From Clavelina lepadiformis (Eukaryota > Chordata > Ascidiacea > Aplousobranchia > Clavelinidae): 64,000 nucleotides of DNA. Where the stretch lies: NCBI RefSeq assembly GCF_947623445.1, contig NC_135247.1, positions 15,998,501 through 16,062,500 of the forward strand, given 5' to 3'. How positions within the stretch are numbered: the first letter of the stretch is position 1; the number at the start of each line of letters is the position of its first letter. The translations under genes and the position numbers were made by a program. The notes beneath the pieces are model-generated. The model was not told the DNA's origin. It worked only from the letters and a program-made list of their open reading frames with translations, and did not search any database. This document shows, piece by piece, positions 34,704-48,000 of this stretch.

Positions 34704-37700
34704 CTATTCATTGTTATCCTGGAGCTTTATCAACTCTGCGTAAATCCCATTCAATTTCTTTAGCTGGTGGTGGCTCCCGACCTAGAAACGTTCAGGTTTC
34801 TTACAATTTCTTTTACAGCAGCGACCAAATGTCACATGGACTCAAAACATAATATTTTACTCTGCCACTTGACACGTTACTGATGCAGCTTTACAAGACA
34901 AAGCTTTAAGCTTGAAAAACGCACAAAAACTATGAAGAACATCCGCAGTGATATACACTGATGTTAGCATTAGCTCACGCACCTCTACAACTTTGCCGTC
35001 TTTCATAACGGCGATGACGTCAGCATTACGTATGGTGCTGAGTCTGTGCGCTATAATGAGGGTGGTTCGACCAGCCATGACGTGATCAAGCGCGTCCTGT
35101 ACAAGACGTTCCGATTCCGCATCAAGCGCGCTGGTGGCTTCATCCAGTATCAAGATACCTGATAAAAAAAGTTCATGGAAAATGACCAAATTAATAAAAA
35201 CCGTCAGAGATGGCTTTGGGACGTAAAGAACGCATTTCAGGACATTCTAATGCATGAGTATTCTGCGTTTGCCGAATGGCAGGTTTGCGTACTTGGATTT
35301 TTCAGTAGGGCGCGGGCTATAGCGATCCTTTGCTTTTGTCCGCCTGATAAAGCAACCCCCCTTTCGCCGACGACGGTTCCATATCCACGCGGAAAGGCGC
35401 GTATGAAAGAATCGGCATTTGCCAGTCTCGCTGCTTCTTCGACGTCCCTTTGTGGTGCATCGGGTTGTCCGTATCTTATGTTTTCCTCAATCGTGCCCGA
35501 AAAGAGCACCGGTTCCTGTGAGTAAAGCATTTGTTAATAATGTTAATAACTGATTTCGATTGTGAAAAGGCGCTTTTGCTGAAAAACTCAGATGAATTTC
35601 GACGAAACGAGACGAAATTCCCTGTTTTACCAGAACTAAGTTAAGACGAAAACTTCAGAAACATTCTCACTGCGAAAGGGCTGAGATTTGGTTTAAGAAA
35701 AAAAGATTGTTTACCTGATTTATGAAACCAATCGTACTACCGCGAAGCCAAGACGCATCAAGATCTTTGAGATCGATCCCATCCAAAGTTATACTTCCCG
35801 AAACCGGATCGTAAAATCTTTCCACCAGGCTAGCAACAGTGGACTTACCTTTACGTCAAAATTAGAACAATTGAAGTTTAATGATAGAAGCAATTGTGTA
35901 AATCGTATGTACTGTCTGTAACCTTTCAAAGTCCGTTTTACAATACAGTACACACTGTCAGGGGACTTTACCGGCTCCTGACAAGCCGCACAGGGCCACG
36001 GTCCTGCAGGGTTTGATGTCCAGGTTGACACCTTTCAACACTTCGTGGTCAGGCCGCTGTGGATATTTGAAGTGGACGTTGTCAAACTTTAGGTGACCCA
36101 ACAGAGAATGATAAGGAATTTTGCGACCGCTGGATATGTGATGGCTGGATGACAGATATAGAAATACATCTATATAGAGTTTCTATTTTCCAGAATTTTC
36201 CACTATAGAATTTATAGTATATAAATTTCTATATTCTATGCAGAAGGTAGGATACTAGTTTTTTTGTTTCGGTTACAAACTGCATCATCTGCATGCACAA
36301 GAACGTTTCTTAAAATTCAAATACTAAAATGCACGCAAAATACAAGTCACTATCTCACTTACTCGGGTTCAGCAAGAATATATTCAAATACTCTTGCACC
36401 AGCAGTGACGCCTCGCACAGCGGTGCCGAATAAAATTGAAAGTGACGACAGAGATCTTTGGATCATTTGCGAGGAGACAAGGAAAGACATCAACTGTCCT
36501 ATAAAAGATTCATACCTCTTCACATTAGGGTTAGTTTTGCAATCTTCATAAACTCTACATACAAATAGACGATGTGTAGCTTAGTAGTTACTACGAGCAA
36601 ATGTAAACTATACCTGGGTTTATTTCTTCCGTCATCACCAAGTAACCACCGGCATATATGACTCCAAGTACAATTCCATTCAGTGCAACGTTAGTCAGGC
36701 CTTGGAATGCACCAATTCCTATTCCTAAATACTATCACAGAAAAGGAAAATTGTTCATTATAAAAAGACAAAAAACTACGTTACCCAAACACTGATCTAC
36801 GGTATTGTAAAATTCTGTATAAAATTTAATATTACTGTAATTGGTCGTTACTGTAATATTACTAATCAATTATTAACTATTGGTAATGTTACTGTAATTA
36901 CACTTGTAATTAATATAAAAATATATAACATGTATTTGTTTTACTTCTGCAGTAAAAAAACTTCAACTTTCCAGTACCTGGTTAATATGACAGGACTGTG
37001 TTGTTATGTTATTGTAATTTCTCTCTTCCAATGGTTCATTTGCAAAAGCTCTAACAGTTCGGAAGTTGGCCACAACTTCATTTGCCTTTGCTGTGGCGTC
37101 AGCTGCATGCTTTTGTGCAAGCCTAGAAAAAAAAATAACTGGAACGTAAAAAAGTTTAAAGTGAGAGGCAAGTCCAAAAACAAGTTGGTCTTAAATCAAA
37201 GAGTAGTTATCAGTAAACAAACTGGTTAAAAGATTTTCAATACAGTAATATAATATTGGTTAAGTAGTTATTGCCAAAATTGTAACTGTCATTTTGGATG
37301 GAATATATCCCCATAGATAGGTGATTAGTAGCAGGTAATGTTTATTTTCAGCATAGGAATATCACAGATAACAGTACATTAACTGGCAAAGCATTCTTGC
37401 TTATACCGCAGTTACCAGTACCTGAGTAGGCTAGAGCCAACAGTCAATACTGAATTGTACTGTAGGTTAGTATTTGCACTAACTGACTAACCAGTTTAAA
37501 CACCAACGGTAAGCTAGTTTAGGTTTATTTAACGCAAAAAGTTCCTGTTATACACATAAATATGTTATAATTATACCTATTACCCTTTACTTGTCTGTCA
37601 CAGGAAACATTCTATTCATATTTGATCCAAATATCTGAATCATCCCTATTGTTTCTTTTATTATGACATAATAAGAACCGCCATCTTCGTCATAATTAAG

Positions 37701-39774
37701 TGATGAGTTTGCATTTTTTTGCCACTTATTTATGGCAACAACTGCTTAACCACTACCTATTAGTACAGATTCTTACACTAGTATATTTACTGAAAACTAC
37801 TCTTTGATTTAAGATCAACTTGTTTATGGACTTGCCCGACACTTTAAACTGCTTTGTGAAAATGTCAGCGACAAAAAAAGAATTATAATTGAATTTATAT
37901 CTACACTTCATTATTCACTGGTACTAATAACACATGCGTTTAAACTGATCAACATACTTTGAGAGTTTTCGTAGAGAAGCTCCAATCAATGCACCAACTA
38001 ATACAAGCAATGGTATAGTAGTTGCCAGCACTAGAGTAAGTTTTGGTGAAGTAGAATAAAGACTATAAATGCAGCCAAATGTCTGAGTGGTGCTTTTTAA
38101 CCCTTGCGACAAACAAAGTTTAAAAGAACTCTTGAAATCCTGCATAAAATCATCAAGAAATTTATCAAATTCAAAAACAGCAAAAAATATTACAGCACAA
38201 TGCATCCGTAGTAACAAACAATCCTACTTGAAACCAAATGATAGTAGTACTGTATACATGACAATTTGACAAATTTATATCATTGCAGAAATATTAAACG
38301 ATTCAACTATATTACTAATAACTGTACAAATATTCCATGCTGTACCTGAATATCAGATGTGAGACGATCAATTAATGCACCGGTTTTGTGCTGGTCATGA
38401 AAACATACGTCTTGATGGAGGTAACTTCTAAATAAATCCTGACGCAACTTGCAGGCGATATTTTCACCAGCATGACTTAGGAGAGATATGTATGCAAATG
38501 TTGTTAAAGCCTATCATCAATTGAAAAAATGAGTGATGGTAAAAATCTTGTTCATTTGTATAATCGTATCTGGAGACAGTTTTATGACAATTTATTGAAA
38601 CAGACACAAATAAAATACAGCATTATGGCTATTCATATATTCATGTCGTAATTTATCACGGTTTAAATTTCTACTTGAAAAACATGAACTACACCAACAC
38701 AAAATAAAAAGAGATTCAAGTAATGATGGTTTACAGTAATTACACTGTCAGATGACACTTATATCATACCTGACATATATATAAGCTAACCAATTGCCAA
38801 ACAGGGTTCTTCAATTCTTGAAAATAATCAGCCCCATTTCTAAACTCAGAATGGGTCAGTTTATTCAAGGAGTTTATCAAATCCCCCAACGCTTCAGGAA
38901 TCTTCATATTCATAGCAGCCCCAACAAGGGCAGCCTAAAAAAAGTCCGATGAAAGTTCATTTAATTGTTCCGAGATCAACAATGACTGCTATTAAGCACA
39001 CCAGATATACTAATGAGTTGCTTCAGTTTAGTATTATTGCATTACTGTATAAGCAAGTTTCTATATCCATCTTTCAAAAGCGACTTGAAGTTGACCGACT
39101 TTTAAAGAAATAAACTTACAACAACAGCCAGAGTAAGTGGCACAATTTCTTTGACCAAGTAGTTCCAGAAAAATTCATAAAATGGAAAATCAGCATTTTC
39201 CTCCACTTTAGAGTGATGATGGTGATTTGTTTCCAATTTTTCGCACATGACCTTTACATCTAACAAGTACATTAATTTGTTTTTGTCAATATACACAAAT
39301 AACAAATATATGATATATATTTTTTTCTCAATTAGAAAATAAAATCCGTTTAACTACAAATAAAAAAATGTTCATAAAAAATAAATGTTTGAAAAATTTT
39401 TTTGGATAAATATGTAGCGTTTAACTAAAACCTAAGATAAATCCTAAAATATCCTTTAAAGTATTATCAGTAAAATATTTTATTAACTTGTATTACCATC
39501 AACTAATATGATATACACCTGTGCTTTTGAGTGCTGCATTTACTGCTGCCAAGGATGTGCTTACTAACAAGCCAAACTTCATTACATTGCTTTTGAAGAT
39601 CCTTCGCAAAATCGGACGAATATGCAAGATCTTTATGGAAGAAAAATTCAAATATTGGACTTTGCAATATTTTTGGTTAAAACTCTGTTTGACTGTTTGT
39701 AGAGAACTTGGATTTAATAGTGTCTGTTGAAAGACTTGCTTGCTCCATAACCTTGATCCCAGAAAAAGAGTCAT
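34704..39774 (-). CDS. ABCB8: Mitochondrial ABC half-transporter ABCB8
   Basis: There are 13 exons: 39774-39519, 39259-39120, 38934-38770, 38510-38346, 38139-37958, 37122-36978, 36731-36614, 36498-36363, 36129-35972, 35848-35715, 35515-35293, 35158-34983, 34781-34704. The phases agree and give 691 residues. Exon 1 is rich in Arg, Lys and Ser with few acids, as for a mitochondrial presequence. The membrane domain matches ABCB8 ([24 protein letters not shown]-like, SFLVSSQ). The ATPase domain has Walker A GLSGAGKST (484-492), Q-loop FINQEPVLF, signature LSGGQKQR (589-596), Walker B ILILDE (609-614) and the switch histidine in IIAHRLS. ABCB8 works as a dimer in the inner mitochondrial membrane and is linked to the mitochondrial ATP-sensitive potassium channel and iron handling. 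The stop is TAG. Confidence 0.95.
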
Positions 39775-41086
39775 TATGATTATGAAATGATGAGATGATT
39801 GGTTAACTTTAGAAGTCTGTAGTAATCCACTAGTAGAGTTGAAAATATTCCTAATAAAGTGCTTAACGTTTCATTAGGGTTTAGTACAACTTATAACCTT
39901 ATCCTGAGTACAGAAAATACAAATAAATTCACTTTAAATAATAAAGAAAAACATCACAGCAACCATTTCACCGTTAAACCTCAAAACTCAAAATCAGCTT
40001 TTTTGGTAAATACTTATCAAACTTAAAACTAATTTTACGTTGAAAAAAAATATTTTCACCAAAAGTGGAGTTAGGTGAGGGTATGTCTATATTTTTAATT
40101 CCATCCAGCACTTGTTGCTGTGTATATTAAAAAAAAGCTTCACCGTGCAAATGAAATGGACTGTGCAAGGTATAGACGTAGCGCAAAATAGCTCAATCCA
40201 TATATCAAAAAACATTCACAAACACCAAATATTTTTTCAGAGCACGAAACGATATTTAGTTCAGCATTAACACTTTTAATTCTTATTAACCAAGGCTCTA
40301 GGCTCCGGGAATCTGCTCGCCATGTTAACCTAAGTGGAAATTATGGAACACACATGCACCTGACTTTCCAACATCCACGCTGATCTCTTTCAGGTTCTCA
40401 CTTATGTTAAACAAGGTAAAGGTGGTTATTTGACAGTATGCTATAATAATCTGAGTTTCACAAACTATGCAAGCGTATTCTACTGCTATTACTAGGCCAG
40501 TAGGCCTACTACGAAAGTATTTTATAGGCTGTGCTGCAAGTGTGGGTGTCTCGATTATGGGGAACCACCACTAATGCTACTCTGACGCATAATTTGCAAG
40601 AATGAAGGAATTTTCTACAGCCGCTTATTAAACATGCGTTTATGCATAACAAAAATGACGTAACAATAAATTAAAGTTTTCTTTCCGAAGATTAAGTGTA
40701 TTTCTCAGATTGCTTTCGCGAGCAACGTTTTATCTATAATTTTATGATTATACAAACTTATTCATTTATTTCAAAGTAGGCTAGGCTACTTAGAGCAATA
40801 GGCTACTTACTTACAAAATATAGACATGGCTGTCAGTAATAAATGAAACAACTTAAATGCTTTGTGGTTTATACTTTGGCAGGAATAGGTCTATATTGTT
40901 ATGATTTCACTGGTGCAAGATACCAATAAATGTTGCATCAACATAAAAATAGGCATTTAATTTTTGAATTTTTAACCGGGATCCGGCACAAAGTGGATTT
41001 TTAAACATTTACCATCGACTAGAATGATCTATAGCCATGCATAGAAATACATTAATTTTTTTTGCACAAAATTTACATAAAATACA
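39775..41086. other. Intergenic, 5' flank of ABCB8
   Basis: This is AT-rich sequence with no coding exon. It ends at the TA target of the pogo-type element. Confidence 0.5.
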
Positions 41087-41088
41087 TA

Positions 41089-42820
41089 CCGTAAAACCTC
41101 TATTTCACCGCCATAGCGCTCTATTTTTCAACTCTTGTTTAAAAGTGGCGTTCTATTAGAGGTGACGTTCAATTAGAGGTTGGCGCTCTATTTTTCGACT
41201 AGCTGGTCAGAATTTTGAAATAAAGTTTATTAATGAAAAGAAAAAACACCAAACACATTTACCGGTATATACAGGTAATTAGAAAATATACTAATACAGG
41301 GTGATTACTGGTAAGTAATCACAAATTCACTGGTTAAAATCAAGTGACGCGTCGCTGTCCTCGTCATTTTCATTACTTTCCTCATTAATATCAAGTTGCT
41401 GAATACCGGTGAGTTCATGTGTACCATTAATGTAGGCATTGTTCCGCGCTTGCTTGAGAAGTTCCTGTCCAGTCTGAATCGGGCCGTCTGACCTGAAACA
41501 GTGGATCTTGCAATCCTCAGAGCCGTCTAGATTGTTGGTCAATCCGCATCCCTTGAACGATTTGATGATCAGATCCTTCGACAGCTGATACCAAGCATCG
41601 ACTATCCATTTTAAATAAACTTCCATTGATGGTGCTCGCATGTTTCCGGATTTGGTGTAGCTTTTCTCGCCGTCGTCGTTTTTCATTTTCATTTTTCGTC
41701 GTTTCGTTTTTCGTCGTTCCATTCTGACAAGTCGTCGTTGGGCGGCGTGAGACCAAGTTGTGACGAAGCAAAAACTTTTCCAACCAGCCATTGCTTGCAC
41801 TGAAATTTTCGTTGTGTGACAAAGTGAGCGCCTCTCTCTGGATCATCGCGCGGCTAACACGCAACTTCTTCTGACGTTGCTGACGAACCCAGTTTATGAG
41901 CATCTCGTCGAAATCCTTGTCCTTCAAAGGACGTCCGGCACCTTGGAGTCGCTTGCTTGAAGAGGTGGAACATGACATCTTCAAATGAGCCTCGAGCTGT
42001 GCTTTCTGTTTCATCCAATCTTTGACACATGAACGAGGAACCTTCTTGATTTTTGCAGCCTTTGATTTATTGTATTTCTCAGCGTACGCAACAACTTCCA
42101 GCTTAAAGTGCATGTCGTAGTTTTTTCTTTTTGAAGGAGTTGCATCTTCAGATTCGGAACTGCTTGACATGGCCGCTAAATTTTTTACCAATATGTTCTT
42201 ATCGGACTCTGCGGAAGTTTTAATACCGTTAATTTTTACAGTACTTTCCGTCGTCAAAAGAAAGTGATAAACTCTTAGAAGCAATGCCATTATGCCAAAG
42301 ATACTCCCACAATAAAATCCTGAATCTTAAAAGCTAGCTGTCACATGTAAGGTCGTGATGTTGAAAAAAAGGCTTTTAAAGTCTATTGTTATGCGTCACG
42401 CGGGCGAGAGTTCGTTTAAATATACCCGTAAAAGAAAAAATTCTTTCTTCTGTTTGGTCATAGCCGGTTTAGAAGGCACAAGGGAGACTGCTATTGTTTT
42501 AAGCTTTCCTTTGTTCAATTCAAATTGTTTGCTTACCGCATTACTGCTGCTTATTGTAACGTGATACTGCATTGTTACTACCGGTATGTTGGTTGGTATC
42601 TTTTAAATGGCTGCTTTAACTGCTAGATTGTGAAAACTTAATCAATTGTATAATTATCAGTAGAGACCTGCTAATACAATTCCGCCGCTAAAAGTGGTGT
42701 TCTATTAGAGGTGGCGTTCAATTAGAGGGAGGCGCTCTATTTTTCTAACCTTCTTTAAAAGTGGCGTTCTATTAGAGGTGGCGTTCAAATAGAGGTGGCG
42801 CTCAAATAGAGGTTTTACGG
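41089..42820 (-). mobile_element. Internally deleted pogo/Tigger-type DNA transposon
   Basis: TA dinucleotides flank the element (41087-41088 and 42821-42822). It starts ccgtaaaacctctattt and ends in the inverse. Both long ends contain several copies of a ctctattagaggtggcgttc-like motif in alternating orientation. A minus-strand transposase gene lies inside. The element has lost the catalytic core of its enzyme, so it could move only with help from another copy. Confidence 0.88.
41327..42170 (-). pseudogene. Pogo-type transposase remnant lacking the DDE core
   Basis: From the Met at 42170, the frame encodes a CENP-B-type N-terminal helix-turn-helix (KRKNYDMHFKLEVVAYAEKY, then KSKAAKIKKVPRSCVKDW) and then a Tc5/CENP-B second DNA-binding domain (GRPLKDKDFDEMLINWVRQQ to GWLEKFLLRHNLVSRRP). 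Right after this, near 41700, the frame shifts and the sequence jumps to the family's C-terminal part (MEVYLKWIVDAWYQLSKDLI, KSFKGCGLTNNLDGSED), ending at 41327. The catalytic DDE domain of roughly 180 residues expected between them is absent. The DNA-binding half might still be translated; whether it is expressed is unknown. Confidence 0.85.
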
Positions 42821-42822
42821 TA

Positions 42823-43380
42823 TTTACATAAAATTTTGGGCTTAGATGAGCCCGGTCACGTTTTAACGTCGGCTAATGGTACAGAAGAAAATGACATACC
42901 AGAGGTTGATTTACGCTTCACGTACGGTGCATAACTAAGAACACTCAGTTTTGATAAGATTTTTTTTGAATCGATATAGTAAACCAATTAGCCGGAAAGA
43001 ATTTTTTCTTAAAAAGGTAAACAGAAGGGTAGGCCTATTGAAATTGACGTCATTTTAAGAATGAGTAAGGGAATAGAAAGTTTGAGATGCGTCAAAGGAT
43101 TTACCATTCGAAAACAACCGAAAAACATATTTATTTGTCGAAATCTGGCAACAAAATAACAGGAAGCATTTCCACAATTGCAAACATAAATTTTTTATAA
43201 GATAGCAAAATGTTTTTAGTCTGTAAACTTTTGCAGCTATAAATTGTTGTTTCATAAAAAAAACAAATTTGAAGCTCCTTAAAACACAACATGAAGAACA
43301 ATACAATTTTTAATCATGAAGAACGCGGTTATAAAAACGAGCATTTAAAATCGCTTTCAGATTTTCATTAGGTCTACTAC
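42823..43380. other. Intergenic, no gene recognised
   Basis: This is AT-rich sequence with no motif-bearing frame. Confidence 0.5.
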
Positions 43381-43598
43381 AAGGTGTCGATAAAGTCTGG
43401 ATACATAAGGAATTATACTAAATCATTTATATTTTTCCAGATTGAATGATAGCTCTGTCTATAGAAGGACAAATCGAGTTGGTACTCTTAAGTGGACGAG
43501 ACGGATGGTCGAATCGTAAGGAGGAACGTCTTATTTTTAACCATGTACTCAGGCTTTGTGGACGCCCTGTACAGCAAATCGCAAGATGGATGCTATGA
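43381..43598 (+). mobile_element. Fragment of a mariner-like transposon
   Basis: The sequence ggtgtcgataaagtctggat near 43383 resembles a mariner-type terminal repeat. From 43446 a 50-codon frame reads LSIEGQIELVLLSGRDGWSN followed by RK, resembling the first helix-turn-helix of a mariner-type transposase. Similarity is lost afterwards and no second end was found, so this is a short decayed piece. Confidence 0.4.
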
Positions 43599-45043
43599 AA
43601 AATATTTCTTCCACGTTCGAGTAGTAGGTAATTCCCACAAACCGCAAAAGTTGTAGTAAACGGTTCCAAAAACCAGATATCGAACCATCAGCTGAATGGT
43701 CACGTCAGGAACAAAGTAGGTGTTACAACGTCACCTTTCAGCTGAAAACAAAATTTGTTATTTCTCTTGGGGCAAAGGAATATTAAAAATACTGACACTT
43801 CACAGACAAATGAAACTGTGAAGATTAATCATTTCAGAAAAAAATTGGCTAAAGATTATGCAAAGCTAGCATTTGTCTTCGTTACCACCACTACGATACG
43901 ATTAAACGCAGCGTCTGATTGTTGAGAGATTGTTATACTACCAGAAATACTTTTTTCAAAAGTTAAAGAATAAAATCGAGTATAAAATCTAGTTTAAAAT
44001 CTTCTTGACATCAGCAGATATTGTGAGGTGTTACAAGCAGCAGGCAGGTTGATAATGTTACTGAATTGGAGACTGCTAGATAAAACGGTGCAAATGACCG
44101 AGCAAACATAAGTAAATGTATTGGATTCAATTCTTAAACAGCAGTAAAGCAGAATAAACAACATAAACTCGTCTCTGCGAACACTCCCAACCCTGTCAAA
44201 AAAAATTGGCAAAGCACACGTTTTGCAAATGCTGGGTTTCTGAATGAATGAAAATCAAGTTATCTTAGCACAGTTAAACATTGGTCACAGGTCCTTGATG
44301 TATTAATTTCATTATGCTCAGCCCTATCAAAGTTGGTTTCGTAAATAAGAGTTGGCAATTACGCGCTTTTAGAATGGTCTCCATGAATCGCTTTTGCAAT
44401 GCGCACTGTTTATTTTCCTCTGACCGCTATTACGACTCTAACGAGCGTTTGGTGCGTTTAAAACCAGGTGCATTTCCATGACGATTGCGCATGCTATTGA
44501 CACAACGATTACAGCAAATAATGAATAAAAAGAACTTTTTGCATTTCTGTTTACGATTGCGGAAGGGACGTTTGCGTAATTCGTTTGGTGAGTTCAACGG
44601 CCTGAATGCTAAAGCAGAGAGTCAATAATTCGAGAGAAATTTTTCCATGACTGTCAAGTGTTGAATTTAAATAAAGCAAAAGCAACTGAAGGAAAAATCA
44701 GAATCGAGAGCTACTTGTGTCGAGCAGAATTTTAAGCGTTCATCTGTATATTGTTAGGATTTAATCAAATAAAACAATTTAATTTAATATAACGATTTCA
44801 TTATCAGGAGCGTGAGGTTAATAATTGTCCATTGCTTTAGTAATTACATGAATGCAAACTTAAACCATAATTGTCCTAAAAACTATTCTGCATATTATTG
44901 GGTTGTTCGTGAATGGAACGTGAATGTTTGTTTTTTATCAGGATTTCTGAAAATATCATTCCTAATTTCGATCGTTTCTTTTAGGTTATTATTAGCAAAA
45001 TATCTTTAATCATTGACCAGAAAATATTAAAGGTTGCTTGAAC
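43599..45043. other. Intergenic, 5' flank of aminopeptidase gene F
   Basis: No coding exon is recognised. The sequence leads into the start codon at 45044. Confidence 0.5.
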
Positions 45044-48000
45044 ATGGGAGGTTTTGACTCTATTGATGGCCGTAACTCGTCATCCACCAAAGGAAAAGTC
45101 GTTTTAAGCAAAGGGGCAGTTGTAGCTTATGTCATCGTAACTATAATAATTATAGGTAAGATGGAAAAGTTATCAACGCCTCATTAAAAACGACAAACGA
45201 TATATCTCCAAACATATGTGCATGGAAGTGCAAACAAAAACTGTTGTTTTTTTATTTGGTATTTATAAGCGTATTAGTGCCGCTACTATTCATTTGCTGT
45301 ATGATATTACTCCACTATGGTATTAATATTATAAGTAGCCTAACTACGTGTAATGTTTTATCAAATGCTGCTATTATCTACCCTTTTAGTGACGGTTGGC
45401 TTGCTGGCCGGTTTATTGCCAAAAAGAGGCGAAATAGATTGTCCTCCGGTTGACAAACCAGTCGAAACGACCGCCTCATCCGGTGTCATCGTATCCACCG
45501 GCGCCGACCAAACGTCCCCTAGCGGACCGACTGGACCGTGGGCAGACGTTCGCCTCCCAAAGAATCTTGTGCCTTTGCACTATGTAGTGGACCTGCAGCC
45601 CGACTTAGAGCCAGTTTCTACCGATTATTATGTCTTTAATGGAACAAGTTCGGTTGATTTTACTGTGAAGAATGCCACTAGCTATATCATTATACACAGC
45701 AATAAGCTTAACTACAGTGTGGTGATTGTAAAAGAAATTGAAACGGTAAGCGTTGTTTTTCTTGATAAAAACTTAAAAATGTTACCCTTTTTATCTCAAA
45801 CACCCTTTAACAACAAATAGCTTATTTAATGTTTGCAGGGGATGGAGCAATCATCATCTTTTTCAATATATGAGCCAAATCAGTTCCTAGTTGTTGAAAT
45901 GAATGCAGAGCTGGTAGTAGGGAAAAATTACACGCTATCCACAGTTTTCATGGGCGAACTGGCAGACGACCTTGGTGGCTTATACCGCAGCTCCTACACA
46001 AACGCAGCTAACGAGTCCATGTAAGTTCATGTTTATGTGGCAATGCCTGTTAGCTGCTAACAATTGACAAGAAACATTTAAATATGCTAAAATGTTTATC
46101 AAAGAGACGTACAAAACATTTTAACAGTTTTTACTGTTCATAATTTGAAGTTGGTATTATTTCATATTTTAGAAATAAAACGTTTGCCTTCTGATATTTT
46201 ACAGTGTGATAGCAACGACGCAAATGCAGCCAACCGATGCAAGAAAAGCGTTTCCGTGTTTCGACGAGCCAGCCATGAAAGCAACTTTCGACATAAAGCT
46301 TTGGCACAAAGACCCTTACTTCGCTCTTTCCAACATGCCCAATATTACAACGGAGGTATGATTTTACTTTTGTTATTCCTTTGTTATACGCACATAATTA
46401 GGCATGTTTTAATGCAGCTTTTGTATGTTATTGATCCGCGTCTATTTCAACATTTGCAGCTCATTAATGTCGTCATTATGATGTTATATTTGAGAGTATT
46501 TGCCTTAGAAATAGTCAAACACCTCATTGTCCATTCTTTGAACATCTCACTCTTAATCTACAGATCGAAGCGCTTACATGTTTGTTCATCAACTTTCATA
46601 CATTTTGACTTTCATATTGCCAAAAATGAAAGTTATAAAACCTACATGTTTCAAGCTTGTTCGTTACGTGGTTCTTTCGTCGGCCTTCATAGATAAGCCA
46701 AGAGCAGCGTTTCAGCTCAAAATTATAGAATGTAAAAATTACGCAATGAATGTGGAAACGCTTTTATGATCAAATAAAACAAACAAAATAACGGGATTAT
46801 GAGAACTGCATGCAGCGTCAAAGTAAAAAGCAATCCGCAAATCAATTATTTGCTTACTTCTTTGCTGTTGTTTTTCGTCATTTTAAGAGATCTATTTAAG
46901 AGATCTATGCCTGGGCAAGCCCACAATAAAGCAAAGATGATCAAAAAATGTTTGAACAAACTGTCCTAATACAAACACGTCACTATGCAACCGTTCGTCG
47001 TCGAAAACAAAGGCTTTAGCTCGGCCTTGCATCACAACGCAACAAAGCTGAGGCGAAAGTTCACTAACAAGTTATTAGTAATAAGGATTATGGTGTTACA
47101 GGTATATTAAGAGTTCATTATTGCTCGTAGGTCATTGATGGCGACTGGAAAAGAACGACGTTTAATACAACACCAATTATGAGCACCTATCTTTTGGCCT
47201 TTGTCGTTTGTGATTTTGATTCTGTAGAAAATGCGACATCAAAAGTGCAGGTTTGTATTATTACTTGTAAAAATTTACGAATTGTGTCAAACTTTGCTAT
47301 AAAACAAGTGTACACATTAAGACCTCCATTACATTTTAATGATCTTCCCGTACAATGCAGGCACGAATCTACGGAAGACCCGAGCAAATAGCAAATGGAA
47401 ACGGCGATTATGCCAGAGACATCACACCTGTGATACTGGAGCACTTTGAAACATTCTTTAAAGTGGCTTATCCCCTCCCGAAAACAGGTATAATGCTGCA
47501 TCATGTGGTAGCCAACTGGTAGCATTTTATGATGATGTAAGGCTAAGTATTTGACGTACCTGTATAACCTAGTTTAGAATTTAAGTGAATAAGTTGTTTG
47601 TTTCTAAAATATCCAGACCAAATAGCGGTGCCTGATTTTGCTGCTGGCGCCATGGAAAACTGGGGACTGGTCATCTACCGCGAAACGGCGCTGTTGTACG
47701 ACTCAATGATTAATTCTGCTTCAAACAAACAGAGGGTGGCGGTAGTGGTTGCTCACGAGCTGGCTCATCAAGTAAAAGTTTTGAAAAAAATGAACAAATC
47801 TTTATTAACTGATGTGTGTTCTATTGATAAAATGATAGGTCAATTTCCTTATTACCATTACTGGGTTTAACAAACATGTCATGATTCAGTGGTTTGGAAA
47901 TTTGATCAGTCCTGCTTGGTGGGATGAACTTTGGCTAAACGAAGGGTTTGCAAGTTACGTGGAATACATCGGAACAAACGCAGTGGAACCAACGTGGAGA

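Noticed and set aside
39499-39774. Stand-alone 91-residue protein
   Set aside because: Its frame and donor phase join it to the next ABCB8 exon; it is the transporter's N-terminal exon with the mitochondrial presequence.
46145-46696. 183-codon frame in aminopeptidase gene F
   Set aside because: It overlaps exon 4 in another frame and continues into intron 4; the homologous exon frame is the supported one.
47187-47525. 112-codon minus-strand frame in aminopeptidase gene F
   Set aside because: It is the reverse shadow of exons 5 and 6 of gene F.
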